Origin: Spirochaetota bacterium
Lineage (GTDB): Bacteria; Spirochaetota; Spirochaetia; DSM-27196; PWMO01
Length of the DNA stretch: 32,088 nucleotides
Assembly (NCBI GenBank): GCA_009908735.1
Contig: JAAAOR010000087.1
Location: forward strand, 1-32,088
Reading direction: 5' to 3'
The stretch's first letter is position 1. Each line of letters begins with the position of its first letter. This document shows, piece by piece, positions 1-6,510 of the stretch. Both the position numbers and the translations under genes were made by a program. Below the pieces are notes generated by a model. The model was not told the DNA's origin, ran no database searches, and was given only the letters and a program-made list of their open reading frames with translations.

Positions 1-609
1 ACTGAGAGCGGCATTCACGAATGAGCTCGCGGCCACACCCGGAAAGAGCTTCCTGCGCTCGCGTGAGACACCGATCATCTCACGCGGGTTCGACCAGGCC
101 CCGGGCGCGCGATTCATGTGAAAGGCGATCGGGAAAAGAATGACCGGCCGGCCGGTTTTCTCGGCGAGCTCCAGAGCCCACGGCAGGTACTTGAGCCAGG
201 ACTTCTCGTTCAATCCGTGGAGGAGGATGATCGCGCCGCCTGAGGGTGCCCGGGCGCCTTCGCCTGCTGCAGAGCTCTGTGCGCGCCTTGGGACGAAGAC
301 CGGGTAGCGAAACCGAAGATTCTCCGGGACGTCGCGATCGGAGGGCTGCAACTTCCCGAAGAAGTTTCGCTCCGAGTATGGGTACCGCTCGATGTACTCA
401 CCGACAACCCGGCGCAACGCGGGGTTAGTGTTTTCCTCATCCTCCGGCGGATGAACCCCCCAGTTGGTGGAGCGGAACTCTCGTGTGAGGATTTGAGCCG
501 GACGGCCTGTCTGTGACTCGAGGTCAATCTGCTCACGGTCCAGTTTGAATATGGCGCCGAGCGCCCTGTGAAGCGCCTGGTAAGTGTCGGTTGCGATCTG
601 GGCGCTCAT
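1..609 (-). CDS. DUF6051-like alpha/beta hydrolase, partial (C-terminus outside window)
   Basis: The open frame begins with ATG at 609 on the minus strand and stays open to base 1, giving 203 residues with no stop. An alpha/beta-hydrolase-like strand and oxyanion segment (GGAIILLHGLNEKSW, near residues 124-138) is followed by GRPVILFPIAFHMNRAP. This pattern of a charged N-terminal helical part, then LLHGLNE, then a conserved PIAFHMNR block is what I recall for DUF6051 proteins. Their substrate is unknown; a serine hydrolase acting in the cytoplasm is the family-level expectation. No signal peptide is visible. The start codon overlaps the stop of the upstream MerR gene as ATGA, so the two are probably translationally coupled and the regulator may control it. 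The catalytic Ser region is not in the window, so activity cannot be judged. The family name comes from memory and was not searched. Confidence 0.75.
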   Translation of the reverse strand, partial: MSAQIATDTYQALHRALGAIFKLDREQIDLESQTGRPAQILTREFRSTNWGVHPPEDEENTNPALRRVVGEYIERYPYSERNFFGKLQPSDRDVPENLRFRYPVFVPRRAQSSAAGEGARAPSGGAIILLHGLNEKSWLKYLPWALELAEKTGRPVILFPIAFHMNRAPGAWSNPREMIGVSRERRKLFPGVAASSFVNAALS

Positions 610-1319
610 TCTGTCTCCTCCGTCCCCCGCTTCCCGTTCTTGCGCCTGAGATCGGCGATGAGTTTCTTGTGCTTGTTCAGAAGCTTCTCCCATCGTTCAA
701 TGCCGCTGCGCAATTGTGCGGTCGTCTGGAACAGGTTATCGATTTCGGCGAGCATCTCGCCGAGTTTTCGTTCCGCCTCCTCGGCGGAGTACTGGGTGAG
801 GTCTTCACGGAGTACCATGAAGTCCCTGAAGTAATCCGATATCTGTTTGATCTGATCGAGTGAGTAGCCGAAGAGTTGCAGGTCCTGGATCAGATGGCAG
901 AGGTAGACGTAGTGCTCCTGATAGAGCCTGAAGCCGCCCTCGCTGCGCGCATCGGCTTCGATAATCCCCTTGTCTTCCCAGTGCTTGATGGTGCGAGGGC
1001 TTACGCCGACGCTCTCGGCCAGAGCGCCGACGGTCAGAAGATTCTCAGCCTCGGATCTGCCGCCGCGCCGCCGTCCTTCCTCGGGAAGGCCGACCTTGCG
1101 GAGGATCTTGGCGATCTCCTCCTCCCCGTATCCCATCTCGAGAAAGCGTCGGATATGGCCGATACGCTCGATTACCGACTCGCTGAAGAAAGGAACACCG
1201 GTCGATCCCCTGCCGTCGGGCTGCACGAGACCGGCATCAACCCATCGGTCGAGTGTGTCCTGCTCTATGCCCGCTCGCTCCGCGAGCTCGCCTGCCGTGA
1301 AAACCGTTCGCTCTGCCAC
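606..1319 (-). CDS. MerR-family regulator with two tandem HTH domains
   Basis: The product has 237 residues. The GTG start at 1319 is supported by an AGAGGA Shine-Dalgarno sequence five bases upstream. Two MerR-type winged helices are visible. The first is residues ~6-75 (FTAGELAERAGIEQDTLDRW, then VDAGLVQPD and a helical segment ending EEEIAKIL). The second is residues ~93-165 (LLTVGALAESVGVSPRTIKH, then WEDKGIIEADARS and GFRLYQ). A long coiled coil follows (residues ~165-230, rich in E, L and K), the usual dimerisation helix. The second domain keeps the canonical RTIKHWEDKGII core and looks like the better DNA-binding unit; the first resembles a degenerate copy. It overlaps the DUF6051-like hydrolase gene by ATGA. 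No Cys-rich metal loop or drug-binding domain is present, so the signal is unknown. The perfect inverted repeat upstream at 1374-1400 is a candidate autoregulatory operator. Confidence 0.88.
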   Translation of the reverse strand: MAERTVFTAGELAERAGIEQDTLDRWVDAGLVQPDGRGSTGVPFFSESVIERIGHIRRFLEMGYGEEEIAKILRKVGLPEEGRRRGGRSEAENLLTVGALAESVGVSPRTIKHWEDKGIIEADARSEGGFRLYQEHYVYLCHLIQDLQLFGYSLDQIKQISDYFRDFMVLREDLTQYSAEEAERKLGEMLAEIDNLFQTTAQLRSGIERWEKLLNKHKKLIADLRRKNGKRGTEETE

Positions 1320-1373
1320 AGTTATCCTCTACGTATGCGTTCCTGCCTGGCAACATGCTATACGTGCGCGTGC

Positions 1374-1400
1374 ATGTTACATACTATATGGCTGTAACAT
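1374..1400. promoter_or_regulatory. Perfect 8-bp inverted repeat, candidate MerR operator
   Basis: ATGTTACA (1374-1381) and TGTAACAT (1393-1400) are exact reverse complements separated by 11 bases. The spacer contains the AT-rich TACTATATGG. The centre lies about 68 bases upstream of the MerR start codon. The surrounding 60 bases are also unusually AT-rich, with several ATACGT or ACGTAT words, in an otherwise GC-rich region. MerR proteins normally bind dyads placed between -35 and -10; that this is the operator is inference. Confidence 0.55.
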
Positions 1401-1480
1401 ATACGTCAAGGGATATTTTGACCGACGTATGGAAACCGCGGACGACGCAGGGGCGCGCGGCCGGCGTTGCGCCCCGGCCC

Positions 1481-1540
1481 CGTGTCCGGCGGGAGCTTGC
1501 CCCGGTATCCGGTGCCCGGCGAGAGCTTGCCCCGGCGTCC
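1481..1540. repeat. Tandem direct repeat, two 30-bp units
   Basis: The units 1481-1510 and 1511-1540 match at 25 of 30 positions and share GAGCTTGCCCCGG-like cores. A shorter decayed copy may precede them at about 1461-1480. The repeat lies in the non-coding gap before the OYE gene, and the TTGCCC of the second unit could serve as its -35 box. The rest of the gap (1401-1480) shows no gene. Confidence 0.7.
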
Positions 1541-1555
1541 GCGAGCTGATATAGC
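1527..1555 (+). promoter_or_regulatory. Candidate sigma70-type promoter for the OYE gene
   Basis: TTGCCC (1527-1532), a 17-base spacer and TATAGC (1550-1555). The -10-like box ends nine bases before the ATG at 1565 and no Shine-Dalgarno sequence is visible, so the transcript would have almost no leader. Confidence 0.4.
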
Positions 1556-1564
1556 TATCGGACT

Positions 1565-2641
1565 ATGAACAGTCTCCTCGATTCCCTCCGTCTCAGAGAT
1601 ATGCATCTCAGAAACCGCCTTGCCGTCTCGCCGATGTGCCAGTACTCGAGTACCGACGGCTTCGCCGACGACTGGCATCTCGTTCACCTCGGGGCCAGGG
1701 CGGTCGGTGGGGTCGGCCTGGTTCTGACCGAGGCGACCGCAGTGACCCCCGACGGGCGGATCTCGCCGCAGGATCTCGGGATCTGGAAGGATGAGCACAT
1801 ACCCGGCCTCGCACGCGTCGCTTCATTTATCAGGGAGCAGGGGGCGGCCTCCGGGGTGCAGCTTGCCCACGCCGGGCGCAAAGCGAGCCACGCGCCGCCA
1901 TTCGACGGGGGCCACCGGCTTGGCCCCGACGAGGGAGGATGGAACGAGGTGTTCGCCCCGAGCCCGGTGGCCCACCGCGACGGCGTGCCTGCGCCACGCG
2001 AAATGTCGATTTCCGATATCGAAGGAGTGGTGGAGGCGACCGCCCGCGGCGCCGCTCGCGCCGTTGAGGCGGGCTTCGACTCGGTGGAGCTCCATTTCGC
2101 ACACGGATATCTCGTCCACGAGTTTCTCTCGGGACTTTCGAACCTGCGCAAGGACAGCTATGGAGGGGGCTTTGCCGGGCGTACCCGGCTTGCACTCGAG
2201 ATCCTCGACGCGGTGCGGGCGCGGGTACCGGAGCGTACCGCAGTGCTGGCTCGGCTCTCGGCGACGGACTGGGTCGACGATCCTGCGGCCTGGACGATCG
2301 AGCAGACGGTGGAGCTTTCGCGTGAGTTGAAGGCCCGCGGCGCCGACCTCATTGACTGTTCATCAGGCGGCCTGAGCATAGACCAGATGGTAGATGCCGG
2401 ACCGGGGTATAACACCGCTTTTGCAGAGCGGGTTCGACGGGAGGCGGACATCGCGACCGGCGCGGTCGGAGAGATCACCTCCGCCGAGCAGGCTGAGCAC
2501 ATTATTCGCACGGGACAGGCCGACGTGGTGCTCATGGGCCGCGAGCTCCTGCGCCGCCCGTACTTCCCGCTGGCGGCTGCGACGCGACTGGGCGGCGAGA
2601 TTGCGTGGCCGAAGCAGTACCGGCGCGCGCACCGGGGCTAA
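1565..2641 (+). CDS. NADH:flavin oxidoreductase, Old Yellow Enzyme family (YqjM-like)
   Basis: A 358-residue FMN-binding TIM barrel predicted to reduce activated C=C bonds (enones, nitro compounds) using NAD(P)H in the cytoplasm. The N-terminus reads straight into the family motif NRLAVSPMCQYSS: Cys25 and Tyr27 correspond to the FMN-tuning Cys and the Tyr of the YqjM subclass. The substrate-binding pair is His177 and His180 in ELHFAHGYLVHEF, followed by LSGLSNLRKDSYGG. The FMN phosphate-binding end is GEITSAEQAE with VLMGRELLRRP near residues 297-335. The length is typical for the 'thermophilic-like' OYE class. No Shine-Dalgarno sequence precedes the ATG; the start is chosen because the N-terminus matches the family. 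It is a single-gene unit convergent with a carboxylesterase. The physiological substrate cannot be read from the sequence. Confidence 0.95.
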   Translation: MNSLLDSLRLRDMHLRNRLAVSPMCQYSSTDGFADDWHLVHLGARAVGGVGLVLTEATAVTPDGRISPQDLGIWKDEHIPGLARVASFIREQGAASGVQLAHAGRKASHAPPFDGGHRLGPDEGGWNEVFAPSPVAHRDGVPAPREMSISDIEGVVEATARGAARAVEAGFDSVELHFAHGYLVHEFLSGLSNLRKDSYGGGFAGRTRLALEILDAVRARVPERTAVLARLSATDWVDDPAAWTIEQTVELSRELKARGADLIDCSSGGLSIDQMVDAGPGYNTAFAERVRREADIATGAVGEITSAEQAEHIIRTGQADVVLMGRELLRRPYFPLAAATRLGGEIAWPKQYRRAHRG

Positions 2642-2644
2642 TCG

Positions 2645-2682
2645 GCCCGCCCGGGGAAGGCGGGCGTCGCGGGCCTTCCCCG
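2645..2682. terminator. GC-rich hairpins between convergent genes
   Basis: Two overlapping perfect stems occur just after the OYE stop: GCCCGCC/GGCGGGC (2645-2651 with 2659-2665) and CGGGGAAGGC/GCCTTCCCCG (2652-2661 with 2673-2682). They are mutually exclusive. There is no T-tract, so this is a likely but non-canonical terminator serving one or both convergent genes. Confidence 0.5.
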
Positions 2683-2717
2683 CGAGCCGGCGGCGCCCAC
2701 GAGGGGTGCGGGATGCG

Positions 2718-3353
2718 TCAGGAACGGACGGCGCGCAGGATGTCGTTCGCCCGTGCGATCTCCTCGGCATTCACCGTGTGGGGCATCCCGGGGTAGAGCT
2801 GCATCTCGGCAGCGGACCCGGCACGAGTGAAGGCTTCGTGGCTTTCCCGCACGCGTTCGGCGGGGATGTGGGGATCAACATCGCTGCAGCCGAGGAACAC
2901 AGGTGTGCCCTCGAGATCGCCCGCGGGACGGAACTCGGTTCCGGGCGGTCCGATGAGCCCGCCGCTCAACGCGATAACGCCACCGTAGCGGCCGGGGCGG
3001 TTGAAGGCGTAGTCGGAGGCAAGACAGGCCCCCTGGCTGAAGCCGAGGAGCACCGTGCGCCCGCGGTCCACACCCGCCGCCGCGAGCTCACCGATGATGT
3101 GTTCGATGGCGGTGAAGGCGGCATCAATTCCCGGCTGATTGACCTCCCGCGGCGCGAGAAAGCTCTGCGGATACCAGACATTGCCCTCGGCCTGAGGCGC
3201 GAGGACCGTAAAGCCGGTCGTATCGAGCTCGTCCGCGAGGGAAATGATGCTCTGCGCCGAGGCCCCGCGCCCGTGAAGCATGATCAGGGCAGCTTCGGCA
3301 TCAGCCGGGGCTGCCCCTCTTCTGACGTCAGTTCGCCTGCTTGTCCAACTCAT
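2718..3353 (-). CDS. Phospholipase/carboxylesterase-family alpha/beta hydrolase
   Basis: A 211-residue cytoplasmic serine esterase of the small carboxylesterase/acyl-protein-thioesterase fold. The sequence shows the oxyanion segment LIMLHGRGAS (residues ~23-32), the nucleophile elbow GFSQG with Ser106, the acid in CSDVDPHIP (Asp160 most likely, Asp158 as alternative) and the base His192 in PGMPHTVN. All parts of the triad are present and the length is normal for the family. Substrates are short acyl esters as a family statement; the native one is unknown. The ATG at 3353 is preceded by GGAGGAG six bases upstream, a clear ribosome binding site. It is convergent with the OYE gene and divergent from the DUF4168 gene, so it is probably monocistronic. 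Confidence 0.92.
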   Translation of the reverse strand: MSWTSRRTDVRRGAAPADAEAALIMLHGRGASAQSIISLADELDTTGFTVLAPQAEGNVWYPQSFLAPREVNQPGIDAAFTAIEHIIGELAAAGVDRGRTVLLGFSQGACLASDYAFNRPGRYGGVIALSGGLIGPPGTEFRPAGDLEGTPVFLGCSDVDPHIPAERVRESHEAFTRAGSAAEMQLYPGMPHTVNAEEIARANDILRAVRS

Positions 3354-3420
3354 TCCGTACTCCTCCGGCGATTATCCGGCTCGCGTAAACCCAACTCCGA
3401 ATCGGCTATCCGGACCTGTT

Positions 3421-3452
3421 CTTTGACCCAATTGGGGGCTTATTACTACGTT
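3421..3452 (+). promoter_or_regulatory. Promoter-like motif CTTTGAC-N19-TACGTT with palindrome
   Basis: CTTTGAC (3421-3427) and TACGTT (3447-3452) lie just before the DUF4168 gene. The first box runs into the perfect palindrome CCCAATTGGG (3427-3436). The same two words with identical 19-base spacing occur upstream of the propeller lipoprotein at 9025-9056. A TTGAC -35 with a poor -10 could indicate an alternative sigma factor or an activator-dependent promoter. Confidence 0.4.
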
Positions 3453-3458
3453 AAAGAT

Positions 3459-3956
3459 ATGGATTCGAACACTCACAGACAATTCGGCAGTGGTTCGCCC
3501 GTGCGAACCGTAATGATTGGACTTGCGATCGCGCTCTTTCTCGCACCGGTCGCAATCGCGCAGAGTAGTAACGGCGAAAGCGTGTCGGACACGGAGCTCG
3601 AAAACTTCGCCGCCGCTCTCCAGGATGTTCAGGAAATTCGCCAGGGTATGGCCGAGGAGACACAGCAGGCCGTGGGCGAATCACCCCTCGAGCAGCAGCG
3701 GTTCGAAGAGATCTACGGTGCGCGTCAGAGCGGAGGTCAGCAGGACGCAGGCACGACCGAAGCGGAGAACCGTCAGTTCGAAGAGCTCATGAGCCAGATC
3801 CAGGAGATCCAGCAGCAATCGAACGAAGAGATGGTACAGGCCGTCGAGGAAGAGGGTCTGAGCGTCCAGCGCTTTAATGAGATCGCCCAGGCGATCCAGC
3901 AAAACCCCGAGCTCCAGCAGGAGTTTCGTGAGATGCAGCCCGGTAGCAGCTCGTAA
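3459..3956 (+). CDS. Secreted DUF4168-domain protein
   Basis: A 165-residue exported protein. The ATG at 3459 is chosen because it lies just before a Sec signal peptide: a short polar stretch, then MIGLAIALFLAPVAIA (residues 19-34) with likely cleavage before Gln35. The frame is open far upstream but that part is non-coding and antisense to the esterase gene. The mature part is all-helical and Gln/Glu-rich. It contains two copies of the same ~44-residue unit: residues 46-89 (pattern ELENFAAALQDVQ to QQRFEEIY) and 107-150 (FEELMSQIQEIQ to VQRFNEIAQAIQQ). This duplication is what DUF4168 proteins show. Function is unknown; family members are small periplasmic or surface helical proteins. It is followed by a strong hairpin at 3982. 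Confidence 0.88.
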   Translation: MDSNTHRQFGSGSPVRTVMIGLAIALFLAPVAIAQSSNGESVSDTELENFAAALQDVQEIRQGMAEETQQAVGESPLEQQRFEEIYGARQSGGQQDAGTTEAENRQFEELMSQIQEIQQQSNEEMVQAVEEEGLSVQRFNEIAQAIQQNPELQQEFREMQPGSSS

Positions 3957-3981
3957 GGGGCCACAGTCGAGACGGAATGCT

Positions 3982-4003
3982 CGGCCGACGGAAACGTCGG
4001 CCG
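3982..4003 (+). terminator. Hairpin with GAAA tetraloop after the DUF4168 gene
   Basis: A perfect 9-bp stem, CGGCCGACG and CGTCGGCCG, closes a GAAA loop 25 bases after the stop codon. GAAA is a stable GNRA tetraloop. There is no T-tract, so termination may rely on the stem alone or on Rho. It could also serve the convergent dehydrogenase gene. Confidence 0.65.
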
Positions 4004-4043
4004 CCGCCGTCCACATCAGCCCGCCCAGCTTCGACCGGCGTCG

Positions 4044-4928
4044 TCAATCGGCGTCGGGTCGTTTGCCGTTGGCGAGAAGCTCGAAAACCGCCGAGACGTC
4101 TTCTTTCCCGAGGCCCGCACGTGTCGCCATGGCGTAGAGCTCTTTTACCGAGGCGCCGCTGGGCAATGGTGCCCCAGCCTCGTATGCGGTTTGCGCGATG
4201 AGGTGAAGATCCTTGTGCGCAAGCTCTAACGGGAACTGCACGGGATACTCATGCTTTTCGAAGTTTTCCCGTTTTCCGTTGAGGAAGGGCGCGGTCATGG
4301 GGCCTTCGAGAAGTGTGTCGAGCATCAGATTGCGGTCGATTCCGAGACGCTCGCCGAGATTGGCAGCCTCTGAGAAGCCCGCAAGCGAATGTGCAAGCAT
4401 GAAGTTTATAACCATCTTCAGCGAGCTGCCCTTCCCGACTTCCCCCACGTGAACCGTCTTTTTTCCCATGGCATCGAAAATAGGCTGAGCTTCGGCGATA
4501 TCCGCCTCATTTCCTCCCGCAAGAACGATAAGCTCTCCCGATTCCGCCGGCGTCGTCGTGCCCGCAACCGGGGCATCGACAAAGCGGATGCCTCGTCCGC
4601 GGGCGAAGGCGTCCATGGTCCGCGAGAAGGAGGGGTTGACCGTGCTGCAATCGATCCATAGCTTGCCTTTTTCGAGCGTCCCAAGAAAGCCCTGTTCTCC
4701 GCTCGACACCCGGGCGACGACGTCGGGGGAGGAGAGCATGGTGACGACGACGTCGGCCTCGGCAGCCGCGGCCTCCGGGGTTTCGCGAACCTGCGCACCG
4801 ACGGCGACGAGCTCATCGGCCTTTTCCCGGGTGCGATTGTAGACGATGAGGTCTTTCTGCAGCCGGGACTGGATGTTGGCGGCCATGCGACTTCCCATGA
4901 GACCGAGGCCGATAAATGCGATGTTCAT
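4044..4928 (-). CDS. NAD(P)-dependent oxidoreductase, 3-hydroxyisobutyrate dehydrogenase family
   Basis: A 294-residue beta-hydroxyacid dehydrogenase, cytoplasmic. The N-terminal Rossmann domain starts at once with MNIAFIGLGLMGSRMA (the dinucleotide motif GLGLMG, residues 7-12), then VYNRTREKADEL, whose NRT suggests NADP preference as in the glyoxylate-reductase/GLYR1 branch. The substrate-binding motif FVDAPVAGTTTPAESGEL is at residues 117-133. The catalytic Lys171 and Asn175 are in GKGSSLKMVINFML. Substrates of this branch include glyoxylate, succinic semialdehyde, tartronate semialdehyde and 3-hydroxyisobutyrate; the sequence does not decide among them. The ATG at 4928 has AAGGAG six bases upstream. 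It follows the gamma-carbonic-anhydrase-like gene by 58 bases on the same strand and may be the last gene of that transcript. Confidence 0.92.
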   Translation of the reverse strand: MNIAFIGLGLMGSRMAANIQSRLQKDLIVYNRTREKADELVAVGAQVRETPEAAAAEADVVVTMLSSPDVVARVSSGEQGFLGTLEKGKLWIDCSTVNPSFSRTMDAFARGRGIRFVDAPVAGTTTPAESGELIVLAGGNEADIAEAQPIFDAMGKKTVHVGEVGKGSSLKMVINFMLAHSLAGFSEAANLGERLGIDRNLMLDTLLEGPMTAPFLNGKRENFEKHEYPVQFPLELAHKDLHLIAQTAYEAGAPLPSGASVKELYAMATRAGLGKEDVSAVFELLANGKRPDAD

Positions 4929-4986
4929 ATGCGCTCCTTCGTTCTTGAATGACGATCTGAGGGATGGTGCGACCCGCCACGCCGCT

Positions 4987-5517
4987 CTACATTTCGAGTG
5001 AGCTTCGATGCGCTTCGGCGTACTCTCGGTAACGAGCCGCCGAGTCTTCGAACTCCCGCATCTCCTCGGCGGTGAGCTCGCGCATCGGCTTGGCGGGTAT
5101 GCCGCCGAAGATCATTCCCGACTGCACCACCGTGCCGGGCGTCACCACCGCCCCGGCGGCAACCATTGCGTATTTCTCGACCACGGCGCCGTCAAGCACG
5201 ACGGCGCCGATGCCGACGAGCGAGCGGTCCTCTACCGTGCAGCCGTGAAGCACGGCTTTGTGCCCCACCGTCACCTCGTTTCCGACGACGGCGGGATGGG
5301 TGTCATGGGTCACGTGGATGACGCTTCCATCCTGTATATTCGTGCGCTCCCCGATTCGGATGTAGTGGATATCACCGCGCACGACGCTCCCGTACCAGAT
5401 GCTCGAGTCGCGCCCGATTTCTACGTCCCCGATGACATAGGCCCCCGGCGCGACGAAGACGTTTTCGCCGAGTGTGGGCTCGAGCCCCTCGTAGGGGAGA
5501 ACCCCGTCAGCCTGCAA
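4987..5517 (-). CDS. Gamma-carbonic-anhydrase-like hexapeptide-repeat protein
   Basis: A 176-residue left-handed beta-helix protein of the YrdA/PaaY/gamma-CA group. Hexapeptide repeats run from about residue 17 to 140 (GENVFVAPGAYVIGDVEIG and following). The metal ligands expected for gamma carbonic anhydrases are visible: His68 in SVIHVTHDTHP, and His86 and His91 in VGHKAVLHGC. Arg47 and Asp49 in VVRGD match the conserved trimer-interface residues. It could therefore hydrate CO2 reversibly, but many members of this group lack measurable activity or act on acyl-CoA thioesters, so the reaction is open. The C-terminal helix (residues ~147-176) is charged. Its start overlaps the end of the thioredoxin-like gene by 11 bases, suggesting translational coupling. 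Confidence 0.9.
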   Translation of the reverse strand: MQADGVLPYEGLEPTLGENVFVAPGAYVIGDVEIGRDSSIWYGSVVRGDIHYIRIGERTNIQDGSVIHVTHDTHPAVVGNEVTVGHKAVLHGCTVEDRSLVGIGAVVLDGAVVEKYAMVAAGAVVTPGTVVQSGMIFGGIPAKPMRELTAEEMREFEDSAARYREYAEAHRSSLEM

Positions 5518-5893
5518 CTCCGGCCTCCTCGAAGCGGGCGAGAAAGTCCCCCGAAGTGGTGTAGTTGCTCTCGCTCACGGGCTTGCCGTGCTTGTAGTAG
5601 CGGATGTAGGGAATCTCGTAGTTGCCGAAGTGATTCTCCTTGAACGACATGAACTGAGGAAAGAAATCCACCTTGTCATAGATGAACTCGAGCACGGTAA
5701 TTTCGAGGTCTTTGGGCTTCCCCCGTCGTTTCATGAAACCGAGCCAGACGTTCATGGAGGTCCACTGCGGGCACCATCCCTGGGTCATGACGACCGCAAC
5801 GTTCTCGTCCGCGTTCCTCACGTCTTCGCCGAACTCCCCATGCTCCATGGCGAAGCGGGCCTGTTCCTCTGAGAGCTTGGTCCGTTTGAGCAT
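5507..5893 (-). CDS. Thioredoxin-like protein with a single cysteine (CPQW)
   Basis: A 128-residue cytoplasmic protein. The ATG at 5893 is chosen because GGAGGA sits a few bases upstream and a promoter lies just before it; a longer frame continues into repetitive intergenic DNA and is not credible. The segment NVAVVMTQGWCPQW (residues 31-44) followed by a helix resembles the thioredoxin active-site loop, and YEIPYIRYYKHGKPV (near residue 92) resembles the cis-Pro strand and beta hairpin of the fold. Only the first Cys of a CxxC motif is present (Cys41; Trp44 replaces the second), so it could reduce substrates only monothiol-fashion or act in binding. I do not recognise a named family. It leads a likely operon with the gamma-CA-like gene and the dehydrogenase. 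Confidence 0.8.
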   Translation of the reverse strand: MLKRTKLSEEQARFAMEHGEFGEDVRNADENVAVVMTQGWCPQWTSMNVWLGFMKRRGKPKDLEITVLEFIYDKVDFFPQFMSFKENHFGNYEIPYIRYYKHGKPVSESNYTTSGDFLARFEEAGVAG

Positions 5894-5911
5894 CCGTCCT
5901 CCTGCGCCTAA

Positions 5912-5940
5912 AGTGTACAAATTGACACGTAACAGGGCAA
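5912..5940 (-). promoter_or_regulatory. Promoter of the thioredoxin-like/gamma-CA operon
   Basis: On the minus strand TTGCCC (5940-5935), a 17-base spacer and TACACT (5917-5912). The -10 box lies about 18 bases before the ATG at 5893, leaving room for the AGGAGG ribosome binding site. Confidence 0.55.
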
Positions 5941-6013
5941 CGCGGCCCCCGGCTGCCGGCCCTGCGGCAATGCGGCCCCGCGGGTGCCGTCGCGACTCTG
6001 CGGCTGCCGGCCC
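5937..6013. repeat. GC-rich imperfect direct repeats in intergenic gap
   Basis: GGCTGCCGGCCC occurs at 5951-5962 and again at 6002-6013, and GGCAACGCGGCCCC / GGCAATGCGGCCCC at about 5937-5950 and 5966-5979. The stretch fills the gap between two minus-strand genes and codes for nothing I can support. Confidence 0.55.
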
Positions 6014-6042
6014 CCGAGTCACTATTGCCCTCGCCACGGTGT

Positions 6043-6489
6043 CTACCAGGTGTAGTCGTTACCCGTGTATTCGAGGTCGTCGGGCGGATACTGGTTTCGG
6101 TAGGTGAAAAGCAGTCGCAGGCTGACCATGCGCCCGTCGTACTCGATGTAGGTGTGGTCCCAGTCTACCGGATCTCCGTTAAGCGTGAGGTCGTAGCGCG
6201 CGCGGTGGCCCGGCGGCAGGCCCTCAACGAAGCCGACCCGCAGAGCCTCAACCTCGCGCACGCGAATGGTGTCGGGCGCACCGCTCCCGTACCATAGCTG
6301 GATGAAGCCCACCCGGTGCATCATGGCGCGAGCGTGAAGCGCGTCGTAGGCACTGAGGGAGAACGGCTCGGGAGCAGGCTCGATGACGTGCGGCGGTCTG
6401 CGATCGAGCTCTATGCGCTGGGCGCTCAGGTGGTACGCGGGCACTGAAAAAAAGAGAAGAAATGCTGCAGTGACGGCGGCACGAGTCAT
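6043..6489 (-). CDS. Small secreted protein of unknown function
   Basis: A 148-residue product with a Sec signal peptide: short basic N-terminus, hydrophobic core VTAAFLLFFSVPAY (residues 6-19), cleavage likely after LSA before Gln24. The mature part is about 125 residues, mostly predicted beta with many aromatics (FIQLWYGSGAPDTIRVREVE, then RYDLTLNGDPVDWDHTYIEY). No Cys is present, no family is recognised and no catalytic motif is visible. It starts 21 bases after the stop of the sensor kinase gene, so the two are probably co-transcribed. A periplasmic partner or target of that kinase is possible but only inferred from position. Confidence 0.75.
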   Translation of the reverse strand: MTRAAVTAAFLLFFSVPAYHLSAQRIELDRRPPHVIEPAPEPFSLSAYDALHARAMMHRVGFIQLWYGSGAPDTIRVREVEALRVGFVEGLPPGHRARYDLTLNGDPVDWDHTYIEYDGRMVSLRLLFTYRNQYPPDDLEYTGNDYTW

Positions 6490-6510
6490 CCTACCACGAG
6501 TGTCGGCGTA

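Noticed and set aside
876..1554. Plus-strand frames opposite the MerR gene and through the 30-bp repeats
   Set aside because: They lack a ribosome binding site, the MerR domains on the other strand are clear, and the RRELAP repeats in the product simply reflect the DNA repeat.
2394..3458. Long open frame upstream of the DUF4168 gene in the same frame
   Set aside because: It runs over the end of the OYE gene and antisense through the whole esterase gene, both well supported, and the signal peptide begins only at 3459.
5894..6037. N-terminal extension of the thioredoxin-like gene
   Set aside because: It covers GC-rich repeats and the promoter; a strong Shine-Dalgarno sequence marks ATG 5893.
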